Source of the DNA: Apoda limacodes
Taxonomy: Eukaryota > Arthropoda > Insecta > Lepidoptera > Limacodidae
Direction: 5' to 3'
DNA: 64,000 bases
Assembly: GCA_946406115.1 (NCBI GenBank)
Contig: OX291549.1
Location: 18,871,901 to 18,935,900, forward strand
Position numbers and translations under genes: made by a program
The notes under the pieces: model-generated
The model's database searches: none
The model's input: the letters and a program-made list of their open reading frames with translations, nothing else
What the model was told of the DNA's origin: nothing
In this document: piece after piece, positions 11,262-22,900 of the stretch
Layout of the letters: each line of letters starts with the position of its first letter
How positions within the stretch are numbered: position 1 is the first letter of the stretch

Positions 11262-11625
11262 TTATTGAAGTGAAAACTGCTATACCGGGGTTTTGCACTT
11301 TTTTTGGTATGGGTAAAAAATGATTAACTCAGGCTGATCGAAAATTCGTTAGACGGAAACCATAATGCCGCGCCATACTGATCGAAAATTCGTAAGACAG
11401 AAACCATATTTAAGCATAGGGCGATTATGAGTAGTACAGGGGGGTTGGATATGGAATTTAAATTCTATGACAGATTGAGATGTCAAATATACTACGTCAA
11501 AAAAGTAAATAAACAAACATTATTATTGATAATAAATAAATATGTATAAAAAGTGATGGGTAGTAAATAACTAGTATGTTTTAACTTCTGCCGACACTCC
11601 CGGAGCGCAACCCGTTTTTTTTTAT
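11262..11625. repeat. repeat copy B of the two-copy unnamed family
   Basis: Same left end ('gaagtgaaaactgct...gcactttttttgg...gggtaaaaaatg'), same internal doublet ('ctgatcgaaaattcgt(t/a)agac(g/a)gaaacc') and same right end ('acttctgccgacactcccggagcgcaacccg' plus T-run) as 5098-5495. The middle is different sequence, including AT-rich DNA at 11520-11560. The shared ends with different middles look like a family of non-autonomous elements. Confidence 0.7.
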
Positions 11626-11886
11626 TTATTTCCTTTTTACTACTACTACATAATTGTTACTATTCCTTAAAACTTTACGGCTGTCGTTGTGCGGATTTGA
11701 TCTGATCGGAAAATAAGATACTAATCAAGTACCTTATTTTTCCTTAAATCAGATAAGTATCTCGGTAAAAGCTGAAATTATCTATGGCTACTTTGTACAT
11801 CTACATACCATCACTCGCGAATTTTCGAATCGTTTCGTAATATCATCTATTGAAGATTGAAATCTTATTTAAAGTTCGCGCCTCAT

Positions 11887-12414
11887 TTAGTCATAGGTGT
11901 TATGGCGATTTTTGGGGTAAAAGCTGCACTTTGTGATGGAAGCAAGCCTCTTTGCACAGTGGTAGTAGGGACCAAAATAAGCGTTTTTGGCGGCAGCGCC
12001 CAAACTTTCATCCCTTAAGAATAGAGATGGCGCCACTTCCGAAAATAAAACTTTAAAAAATTCTACAAGCCTGACGGATGCACGGATTGATGATTAATAT
12101 GTTAATAGATAAATGATAAAATTTTGAAAAAAAATATTCAAAAAATCGGTATTTTCGGCAATTGTTTAATATTTTTTCTCTGTAGAATAAGTAATTACCT
12201 AGTTATTGAAATATTAATCATCAAAATCCGTGCATCCGTCGGGATTGTAGATTTTTTTTTAATTTTATTTTGGGAAGTGGCGCCATCTCTATTCCTAAGG
12301 GATGAAACTTTGGGCGCAGCCGGCAAAAACGCTTATTTTCGTCCCTACTATCACTGCAAAGCGGCTTGCTTCCATCACAAAGTGCAGCTTTTTTTTCATA
12401 AGACCTATGACTAA
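11887..12414. mobile_element. fold-back element: ~210-bp inverted arms around a 110-bp loop
   Basis: Left arm 11887-12100 and right arm 12211-12414 are reverse complements with a few percent to about ten percent mismatch and small indels. They begin and end with 'TTAGTCATAGGT' and 'ACCTATGACTAA'. Internal landmarks appear on both arms: 'agctgcactttgtgatggaagcaagcc', 'tagtagggac', 'cgtttttg', 'aatagagatggcgccacttcc', 'gcctgacggatgcacggat' and 'tgattaatat'. The loop has no coding content, and the open frames over the right arm are artefacts. This is the structure of a fold-back or MITE-type element. If transcribed it would give a long double-stranded hairpin RNA. Confidence 0.88.
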
Positions 12415-13368
12415 TTACCAATCTATGGCGCACAATATCTCGCAATAACGAAATCCAGGGATAGTACATAATATATAGCTATAACTCGCACGCGCTGGCT
12501 TTTTACCTGGCTTCGTATCTCTCTAGGTTAGACCTATGACAAAACGCAAAGTAATGATATATTTGTTTGAGAATATAAATAAAACTGCATAAAGGATGGT
12601 CTATTAGATATCACGTGATATTGCGCATGAGCAGCAGCGCGGCGCACGACTATAAACCAAAAATATACCTATGTGTTCTGTGCTTTGATTATTAACCTGT
12701 CATCAAAGGTTCTGTAGTTGGAGCCGTTTGTAATTATGATAAACAAACATAAGGAATGGAATGCTAAAAATACTGACACGACCTATTATATTGAATCTGT
12801 CACTAGACTAGAATGTCTTCAGTGTGCTTTACTACGTAAAATCATGCACGTAAAATTCCCCATCGATATTTCACACCACGGGAATAGATTTTTTTACGCC
12901 CGATCGATGTTGGAAGTGATTTTAAATATGGCTTTTCCGGTCGACAGAACTAGCATTACTATTTCGGCCAAGATTTATGTTATACTTTTCCATAATTTGC
13001 GAGGAAACAATAAACATCCACATAATTTCTTTATTTTGTTTTTAAGTGTCTAGCAAATTTTACTTACTATTTTCGGGTTGCTGGCGTGTTTAAAAGTTGC
13101 GTAACGTAAAGAGCAGATTAAACTTTGCTTTGTAGGGAAAGAAATTAAAAAAAAAGTAATACTTGACTGCATATATCTACATTTATAGCTTGTCCATACG
13201 ACTATAGTGCTGGATTTTTACTAAAGGTACAACAATCAAAATGAAACTACAAAATTTGGTTAATAGTTATGAATATAATATTGTAAAATACTTTTAGCTT
13301 ATCTAGACGTGATCCTACAGGTCTAAACATATATTTACAAAAAGGCGAAACAACTAGTCTTGGAGCGC
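12415..13368. other. region 3' of the bin3-type gene, no gene established
   Basis: A perfect 14-bp palindrome ATATCACGTGATAT lies at 12608-12621, with an E-box core. A plus-strand frame of 111 codons at 12718-13053 matches no family I know and lacks domain motifs. On the minus strand an AATAAA (plus-strand coordinates 13030-13035) could serve as poly(A) signal for the methyltransferase gene, about 335 nt past its stop. This is only a position-based suggestion. Confidence 0.4.
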
Positions 13369-13923
13369 TCATTCATCTAACGAACGAGGTTCAGGGTAAC
13401 CCCGGGCCGACATGTGGTCGGGAGCAGGGGAGGCGTGAGGAGCGGGGGAGGCGGCAGGGGAAGCGGCGGGGGACGCCGAGCTAAGGGGAGAGGGAAGTGT
13501 AGCGTAAACGGTAGGTCGTAAGGGCTGATACGACGGCTGATACGAGTCGCTCCTAGGATTGTAGAAGGGAGAATCATCGGCGCAGCTGTCGAGATTCGGC
13601 GAATACGGCGTGGCGGCACCGCAAGAGGGCGCATCATCGCTAGGACGGTACGCCGGTGCGACTGGTGCGTAAACCGTCCGCCGTGGCGGCTCCGCCTCTT
13701 GTCTATGGTGTGATGACGGCGCATAAGCGTCCGACCACCGAGCTTTACTCGGGGTAAAATCACCCTTGATGTACAACTGTATCGGCCGACGGAATCCCTT
13801 GCTTGCGTGCTGCGGAACCCCGAGGATACAGCACTTGCTGAAGCCCACCTCCGGCGATAATAAATATTCTCGAAACTTGTTTGGAAACAGCTCAATGGAA
13901 TTGAAGTTTTCGTATATAGTTGG
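13369..13923 (-). CDS. bin3: bin3-type gene, coding exon 5 (C-terminal block and tail)
   Basis: Acceptor 'tgttgcag' before CCAACTATATACG; stop TGA at 13369-13371. The first 50 residues are the family C-terminal block ([20 protein letters not shown], then [19 protein letters not shown], then RRPIQLY). The remaining 134 residues are a Pro/Ser/Tyr/Ala-rich tail with three 'ASPA' repeats near 775. The tail DNA is clearly GC-richer than the rest of the gene. Confidence 0.93.
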   Translation of the reverse strand, partial: PTIYENFNSIELFPNKFREYLLSPEVGFSKCCILGVPQHASKGFRRPIQLYIKGDFTPSKARWSDAYAPSSHHRQEAEPPRRTVYAPVAPAYRPSDDAPSCGAATPYSPNLDSCADDSPFYNPRSDSYQPSYQPLRPTVYATLPSPLSSASPAASPAASPAPHASPAPDHMSARGYPEPRSLDE

Positions 13924-16900
13924 CTGCAACAAAAAAAAAGGTCTGGTAAATATAGTTGTACATCTATACTAATTAATAACGAAGAGTTTGTGTGTTTTTT
14001 GTTTAAACGCTTTGTTTGTCTGAGGACTACAGTATGGGTACAAGAAGAAGTTATTAGATTTTTTAAGGGTCGGTAACGCGCGAGTGATGCCCCAGGTGTT
14101 GCAAGCGTACATAAGCTGCGGTGACCGCTTACCATCAGGTGGATCGAGTACTTGTTTGCCACCTTAGTGGTATAAAAAAACGCGCTAATGGAGATATCGC
14201 TAAAGCAAAACGGAAAGGAAATTCTTTGCCACGCGAACTTTCGAAACTTGTTTCCAAAAAAAAAAAAAATTTCTCCTACCGAAACCCGGTTTCCAAATAA
14301 GAACATTACTTCTTTTTTCGAAAACAGCTACCAATTAAAACAAAAATATCCTGTTTAGATACTATGTCCTGAAACTCGAAAGTCCTCAATATAATACGAG
14401 AAATATGGTGCGTTTGTAACCAAAAAAAACTCATTGTAGTGCTTTTACAGAAAATAATTTAAATGAAAAAAAATTAAATGAAACTTAATAAAATTAAAAT
14501 CTATTATTGAGTACTAAAACTGATACGAATAATTAAACTTTTAAATGTAAACTGAGTACGGCGCAATACTTTCATGACAGTGTCCTACTGTAATTTTCTT
14601 TTGTATTAAAAGTTGTATGGTAGAATTGATTTCCTCGTCAATCTCCATGTAAGTTTTGCTCTTCTCAGAGAATTTGTCATTTAATCCTATTTTATTTTTA
14701 AAAACATCAAGAACTTGAGCAAGAGTGGGATGTTCCTCACAATGTTTTCCTTCACCGAAACCCAGTGGTGTTAAAAATATCATAAAAACATAATAATAAA
14801 ATCGGTTGGAGCAAGGTCCGGGCAGTATGGTGGGTGATGGAGACATTCCAATCCTGGCTCCTCTAGTTTCGCCACCGACGGTTGTGCAATGTGTGGTCTA
14901 GCGTTGTCCTGAAGCAGCAGTAGGCTAGCTTTTCCATCGTGGTTTCCAATTGTCGGCAATACAGATCTGCCATCATTGTCTGACCAGATCTTAGTGGATG
15001 ACACCAACACTGGACCACCAGACACTGACCAGTACCTTTTATTGATTCAATTTCGCTTGGGGTTGGATTTAGCAAGTTCTCCTGGATTTAACCACTGTGA
15101 TAAGCGTTTCCGATTATCATATAGGATCCATTTTTCCTCACAAGTAATGATACGATTCAAAATACCCTCGTTATTGTACCGGTTGAGTAATGTGACGCAG
15201 CAGACGCGTGTTTGTTGGTTTTTTCAAGCTTTTTTACTTTTCCAATTTGTTTCAAATGATTCAAAGTTTTATCACTCACACCGAAGCCGAATCTCTGACG
15301 TGGTTTGACATGGATCCGATTCCACGATCACTTTCAATTCCTCATTGACAACTAGGGTCTCCGGCCGTCCACGAGGTTTGTTCTGGAGGTCAAAATTTCC
15401 AGAACGAAAGTGTTGAACCAAAAACGTACTGTGTTTTCTTTTACAGTGGCTTCTCCGTACACATCATAAATCCTTCGAGCTGTTTCTGCAGCGCTTGTGC
15501 CACGATGGAATTCGTATTCTAAACAATTCGATATTTTATGTTTTCCATATTGAGCATAATGACGCAAAAAAACAAATAGACAAGCTTAAAATTAAAATAA
15601 ATTTGAATTTATATTTTCTTAACCAAACGCCGGGTTTTTGAGATCAAAGTTGCCAGTTCTATAAAACATAATTTCATATGTAAGGAGTTAATATTAAATA
15701 TTTGTGAATCTACATAGATTGTTAGATAGAAAAAATTTCCTCCAATGTCTATTGTGAAATCTTGTACATGAAATTGTAAATTAAAAATAATTACCGTTAA
15801 ACGCTTCTTTTTCTTATAACTAGCCCAGTTTTGTGCTTCAATAACGAGCTTCCCCCCAGGACGTAGGTCTGCAAACATTCGACGAAAGGCCCGCTTCAGT
15901 CCTGCGTCGCCCCAGTTTAGGTGTAACCACTTAGTGGTCGAGAGACAAAGGATCAGATCAAACTGGGGACTCTCCGCAGACCCAACGGCTATTTCTTCAC
16001 GTGGCACATAATTACCCTGAGACAAAAAACATTAATTACAATATTTATTGCATTAGACTTGATAGTGACCACAAATTTCGCGAGTGGAATTTTCAAATTC
16101 TACTGATGAGTCTAGACCAAAATTAAGCTATTGTTTTGGTATGCGCAGCTCAGTATATAATTGGGGTTATGGTGGTAGGATTCCTAAGTTCAGAGGTAAG
16201 AAAATTCCCATGTCCATCTCAATCTCTCCAGTGTGTGTTCCGGTGCCAAAAATTCGGTTACCTTGTTGCTTAGTAGCGACGTAAAAGAATAGTGTGACAC
16301 GATTTCACCCACAGAAAATTCTATTTCCATTGGAATTTTCGACCGGGATAAAAAGTATCTTATGTCCTTCTCTGTATGTATAAAATGCAGCTAACCTCTT
16401 GATCAGGTAACTTATACTTATTAGGAGGACAGCTACCTACTATACACACATCAAAAAAGTTTGCGTTCACTTGGAATAGTACTTTAGATGGATGGATAAG
16501 GTATATAAAAAAGCATTTTATAATTATTTATAATAATAAAAAATTATTTAAATACGTACCATAACAAAAACAAGAGAACCTTTTTTTGATTAAACGACAT
16601 ATTTTTGAACAAAGAACAAATGCTTAAAAATAAAATTGAAAAAAAAATCAGCATAAAAAGTATAATTTCAGTTTTTCTAAGTGAATGCAAACTGCGTTTG
16701 ATGTGTGTATATTCACGTTATTTTTGATTTAGTGCATTAAATAGTATTCTCACATTAACTCTTAGTGTACGAATGCCGACAGTACGGCGGGCAAGGCGTT
16801 CAGCGTTCGTGTTATGAGAATAGAGAAAAGAAAGAGGGGCATAACGTGAAACTGACCATGGTAGAGAATTAAATTTTCAGTTAGTTGATCAAGTCCAAAT

Positions 16901-19900
16901 AGATAAAGACATAAATATAATTATAATTCCAAGGTCTGATATTATCACAAAAATAATGCAATAAAATTATCCTGATAGAAAAAAAAAATGTTCTAAAATG
17001 TCTAGTTTTCGCTAATTTTCGGTTTATTTTCACAATGGTACATATGATTTACCTGAAATTTAATTATAATATTGCTTAATACAAAACCTAAAGCTGTTAA
17101 TAGCAAGTTTTCAATACAAATAATAATCTTTAAATATTTTTATAATAATTCGAGTTATTAATATTGAATGTTTTAAGCCCATAGTACATTCATATTCCAC
17201 ATTGTATACAGAATTAATGGGGTTTTGTTCCTTCTTTGCACTCGTCCTAAATATAAAATGTTTCGATATGTTTCATTATAAATATATGAAAACTATTGAA
17301 TTGCGGCATTCTGCTACTAAATTTGGTCAGAACCCCAAAATGACGAGCACTCGTCATTATTTACTACCTTACTTTAAATTTTTTATGTTTTAACAACGAA
17401 CGCACTGTTAAGGTGTCGTCGGGTTATGACAAGTATAAAGACGAAGTTGAGGGTAGTTCAACAAGACTCCTCCACTCGAAGCTGAAGACGACTCGCATCG
17501 CCAGTATACCCGTGACCAAGGCTGGTATGACCCAGCCGAAACGTCGTGAAAAAAGTATTTGCTAAATAATAATATATAATATAAAAATAATACTAATATA
17601 TAATATAAAATAGTGTAATATTATATTTTATATGAATATATTTTTCTGAGAGTTTCTTTAAATCCCGTCACAGAATAATTAAAGACTTTAAATGTATCAC
17701 ATGGTGCCTCCCCTATGCAATCTAAAAACCATTGGCAATTGAAATATTACCTTAATTTTGATTTTTTTTTAAATCAAACTATTTACATTGTAAATCTTGT
17801 TTATTGTTTCAATACAAAACATGTATTTATTAGTTGACTTCATTAGTTGATTCACTATAATATTATGTTTCGTTTGTGATTTTACAAAGAGGACCTATTG
17901 GACGCACGAAATAAAATAGTATTGTAAGTAGTTTGTAAAGCTAGTTGTAGTTAATTCCCTTGACGATTCGAAAGCGTCTTAGTAACCCATTTGAATAAGA
18001 AAAAAAATTTGATTTTTTTTATAACGACACGCGTTTAATCTCGTTTTATTTTTAAATTTTATGAGATTAGGAATAGGCCGACATTAGTTTTTTACATTCA
18101 TTATTGATAAACCTCAAGGGCGAGAACTTTGTGCGAATTATTTTTATTCATGTGCCGAACATTTGGTCGGACGTTCAATACGAATAAAATAAGCAAAACT
18201 TAATCAACACACAACAAAATTCAAAAATACACTGTCAAAAATATTATTATTGTTTGTTCCAGGCTTTAAGTATCTTCAAACTGGCGCCAACACCCTAATA
18301 CTCTTTTTCGACGTAAAAATGAGTGTGACGCGTTCACACAAATCAATTCCGGAATAAAGTTTAAATAAATGAACATTAATTAAATTTTCAAAAATTAAAC
18401 AAGACTTTTTTGTTAACATTAACATAAGATAAAATATGAGTGCATGCCTCTAGTATTCTACTTCTTAGAAGTTTTAGTATTAAGACAGGTACGTTTACAT
18501 GACGTATACCAAGTGGCGTTTGCCTTCCTACAACTGCAATTCTTTGATATACAAAGTCACATAAAATCTAAGCATTTCTTAGTAATAGGATCTAGTGTAT
18601 GACTACACACCTTCTAACAACCGAAGCTCTTTTATTTCAAGGATTGTGCCCGGGTGATTTGTATCAGTGTGTGATGTCATTGTGTGCTTACAAAATATAT
18701 GTTATTTGAAGAAAGATAAATCAGAGAAAGAGAGAAATGCCAAATAATTTTTGTATGAAAACCCTACCCGGCAAATCACCTTAAACATATGGAACTGCGA
18801 CTGGGCGAAACAAGTACAGGCCCAGTGATGTAAGGCCCGTAAACGTTTGCCCGCCCTATTATACGCTACGATGCCGAACGCTTGTTCAATAAGTTCATAC
18901 ACTTTAGGTAAGGTAATCTAAAAAAACCTTTTCTTTACCTGTTTAAATGAAACATTGTGTGGAAATGTGGGCAGTGGTATCTGTACTTCAGAATTTCCAA
19001 GGGGACCATACAACATAGACATGGACATTGGGAAGAAGCAAGGACCATGTTCTTGTTTATTTACAGCCTTTCTGTTCTTCCGTGGTTTCTTTATCTTTCT
19101 AGCAGGGTGAGCTTTCTTAAGATCCTCTTCTTTGTCGTGTTTCTGTTCAACAGCATTACACTCATCACATTTTTCAGTTTCACTCTTGCACCGATCACAT
19201 ACTGCTTTCTTCTCTTCTTCTTCTACTTTCTTTTCATCTTCCACCTTTATAACATCAGTGGGTACTGGTATGAAGGACCGTAAATTCTTCCTGGCTCTCC
19301 CTGTAATCATAAAAAATATCTCAAAGGATATAGGCACGACACTTACACTTACGATAAAAATTCTTTTTTACAACATACATACATATTCTTTACAATTTTA
19401 TAATAGAATATAGATGAATATTGTATGTATATAGGAATGGAGAGCACTATAAACCTGTAGATCGTGTATTCGTCTCAGCTTAAAACTGTAAAACAGGTGT
19501 GTGTTTATATTTAGTTATTCATTTTCTCTTCGGAAAATTGGTGTGTTGCCTAAGCAGACAGAATGGGGCACGGCCACTGGTATTTTAAAGTAATATCAAA
19601 CTAAGCACAATATGGGTCTCACCATGAAAATTTTATCATAAGTCATAAGGTTTTGAAAAAGCAGAATATTAGTTATACCACAATCAATTCTATTTATTGC
19701 CAATGAGCACTTTCCTTATAAGATTCCTTTAATTTTACTGCTTAAACTGCATTATTATCATATATTGCTATTTACTTAAATTTATTGAATATGAAATACT
19801 AGTAAATTCGGAAATAACTACAGGTTTCGTTGATTTCATACACTTATTTCATTTAGTGAACTTTATTTATTAATAATTTGCTGGCATTTTATGAATGAAA

Positions 19901-22900
19901 ATAAGCGTTTTGCTACTATGGTACATAACGCTTTATGGCAATAACAGGTTTGAAGTAGCAAAATGTCTATAGGTAAAGATAGTAAATGTAACTCAGTTTG
20001 TATGAAAAAAAAATCTTCAGATACACCTTAAGATACACTGCACCATAAGCTGTTGCGGCGATGGGCTCACCACCTGTGACGCAGAAATAGATTGTTGGTG
20101 AAAAGAGCCTGTAATGTAGGGGACATTATGATGTGGGTGTGTACCCACCCAAAGGTTACACCCCTTATGGCTCTTTTTATGTAGTGGCTCTACTTATACA
20201 TATAAACATGGTAAGTGGAATATATCATGAATGGCCACAGCTGATTCGAGAAGTCAAAATGGCACAAAATATAGAGCAGCTAGATACTTTTTGTTGCAAG
20301 AGAGAAAGAGACGGCATCAATCTAAAAATGTGTAAAATGATGTAAACTGTGACGGATCACAAAAGTTATGACAAATTAAAGCCTAAAATAAAATGCCCTG
20401 TGTTATTTATTTTATTTTACTAAGGTACAATATTAATTACTCTAATATATTCTAGCTTTTAAAATTTCGGTTGCCCTACCCTTACATGCAATATTAATTC
20501 ATTTTCAATAATCACTAGTAGGAAGTGTGACTTACCTATCAGAACAGGATCAATATCAATCCCCATAACTGATCTAGCACCAAGTGTTCGAGCAACAGAT
20601 ATGGCAATATGTCCCACATTACATCCAATATCCAATACATCCTTATTGTAAAAAAGGTGTTTGTGCATCTCAAACACCTGCAGACGTACATCCATCATCG
20701 CATTTAAGTTGCGGTAACCGTAATACCTGGAATAGAGAATTTGTAAATACTATATTATTTTCATATTTGTAGGGCCTAAATTGTACTTTAATGGCTCAAT
20801 TGGTAAAGCACTAAAACGGAATCTTAGTTGCAGGTTTAAGTATGTCTTATGGTTAATCTTTTTACAACATGACTGTTTATTTTAATGCTGTAGCCAAATA
20901 TATGGCTTATATATCTTTGAAGACAACCTCTAGGGAGTGTCAAACGAAGATAGATTATTTATATGTATGTAATAGGTTATGAATACTTGTGAATAAAAGA
21001 TAGATTATTTATATGTATGTACCTAATAGGTTGTGAATACTTGTAAATGAATTCTGTGTTTTGATTATATTACCCTTTGTTTTGAAGATTTATTCCTATG
21101 ATTTATGTACTAGGAGCACATAAGCTACCTTGTAGTTGTGGAAACTTAACAACTTACTGTAAAAACACTTGTTTTAATGTTTAAGCCACTAGCACCTAGA
21201 TTTCTAATTGATATCTTAAAGACCCTGGCAAATAACAAGTACCTAAATCTTTAAGCATGTTGCCTCAGATGTTTTTTATCCCTGCTACAGGGCATAGGCC
21301 CCTCCTTAGAGAAAGGAAGCTTAGGCAATTCCCTGGTGGTAGAGAAAGGAGGTTTAGGCAATTCCCAGGTGGTATTTCAGGGTGACTTTGTCAGACTTGG
21401 CTTATAACAATATATTTTCCCCCTAGTTAGGTAAAATATTTGCACATGTGCTCAAGGCAATAACAATGCACTGATACTGGAGGTTATGAAGCATGTGGCT
21501 TAAAGATCTGAAACCTAAAGATGGACAGAACTGGCAAACTTCCCTTAATAAATGCCATGTACCATCCGCTATGTACCATATTTCTGGCAATAAAGATAAT
21601 TCTTATTCTAATTTATGTAAATATTATATTTAATTCCATTTTGTAAATAGGGTATTTGTGAGAAGTAACATGGATAAATTAAATTTTTGTGTCTGAAAAT
21701 ATGCCCAGCCCATAATATGTTTATAACAAAAGCGTCCTTTATAATGCTGTTAACATATAATAAAAACTTGCCACATAAGAACCAATTCTGTTAACAATTG
21801 ATATGATGTTAAAAGGATAGGCTCAACCTGTTACGCGTCCTAGGTCCCACAGTGGGACCTAAGCGAATTTGGTCGCAGGGGAATTTTTTCAGGACGACTT
21901 TTATCAGACAGGCTAATTGTAAGTATTCAGAAGTGTAGCCAATGGCCTGTCCTACGTTCTAGTATTTTTGGGTGGACAATATTTTGTGCATTTAATATTT
22001 TTTTATCAGAAATTGTTTTGGTAATTTGATCCGGCCGCCATTTTGTGTTGCGCCGTTTTGAGTTGGATTTTGGATTTCATTAACAGTAGCATAGTGTTCA
22101 TTTTGACCCCGGATAATGTGCTATATATAAAAATCTATGGCTTTTTTTAGTAAATAAATTTATTATTTCTTATTATATTTATTATAAACTTATTCTTATT
22201 ACTTTTTTTTTATACTGTATATATTAGGGAACATACCTAAAAATAAATAAAGAGGAATAAACATAATATAGTTAGGTGTATGTCCATTTGTACGCAGCAA
22301 GGGCAGATAATTTTCTAAGTATGGGGGAAGCTTGACGGGTTAATACAAAAACATTTCTATAATTTTGATTATTCAAACCAATAATGTATATAAAAATAAA
22401 TGCTCATGTATGGACGAGAAAAATGTAGGTAATATTTCTCACAATAAAGAGTTGCTCAACAATAAATAAAATACTAATTGCTGTTAATGATCTTTTCTTT
22501 CACTCCTATTGAGCAGAACTTAACAAATTCCTTATTTAAAAAAAAGATTATAATGAAAAAGTATATGAAAATTCTCTGTTGTTAGATGTTAAAAGGGTGA
22601 ACTTCAACTCTGCACACATTGCAAAATACTGTGGAGTGGAGTCAGGTGGAGATACTGTGCCACCTCCGTCTCAAATTGTTTTCTTACCAGCCTTATGTCT
22701 TTACTGTTGGCAGTACCTAATCTAACCAAGGATGATTTGGGCCATAGTTCATCACATGTGCCCAGAGCGGATATTGGACTTCACATGTCTTTTTTATGTT
22801 TACTACCCACTCAAATTGCTTAGCATATAGCATAACACCCACTTTCAATGGAATATGGATGAAAGGATATTTATATTTAAAACTCTTGTTACAGGTTCCT

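Noticed and set aside
12718..13053. 111-codon frame MEPFVIMIN... as a gene
   Set aside because: No family recognised, no domain motif and codons as AT-rich as the spacer; left only as a remark.
13377..14306. 309-codon minus-strand frame over bin3 exon 5 and intron 4
   Set aside because: It is the wrong frame of a verified exon, with low-complexity Arg/Pro content. Exon 5 is fixed by splice sites and family homology in another frame.
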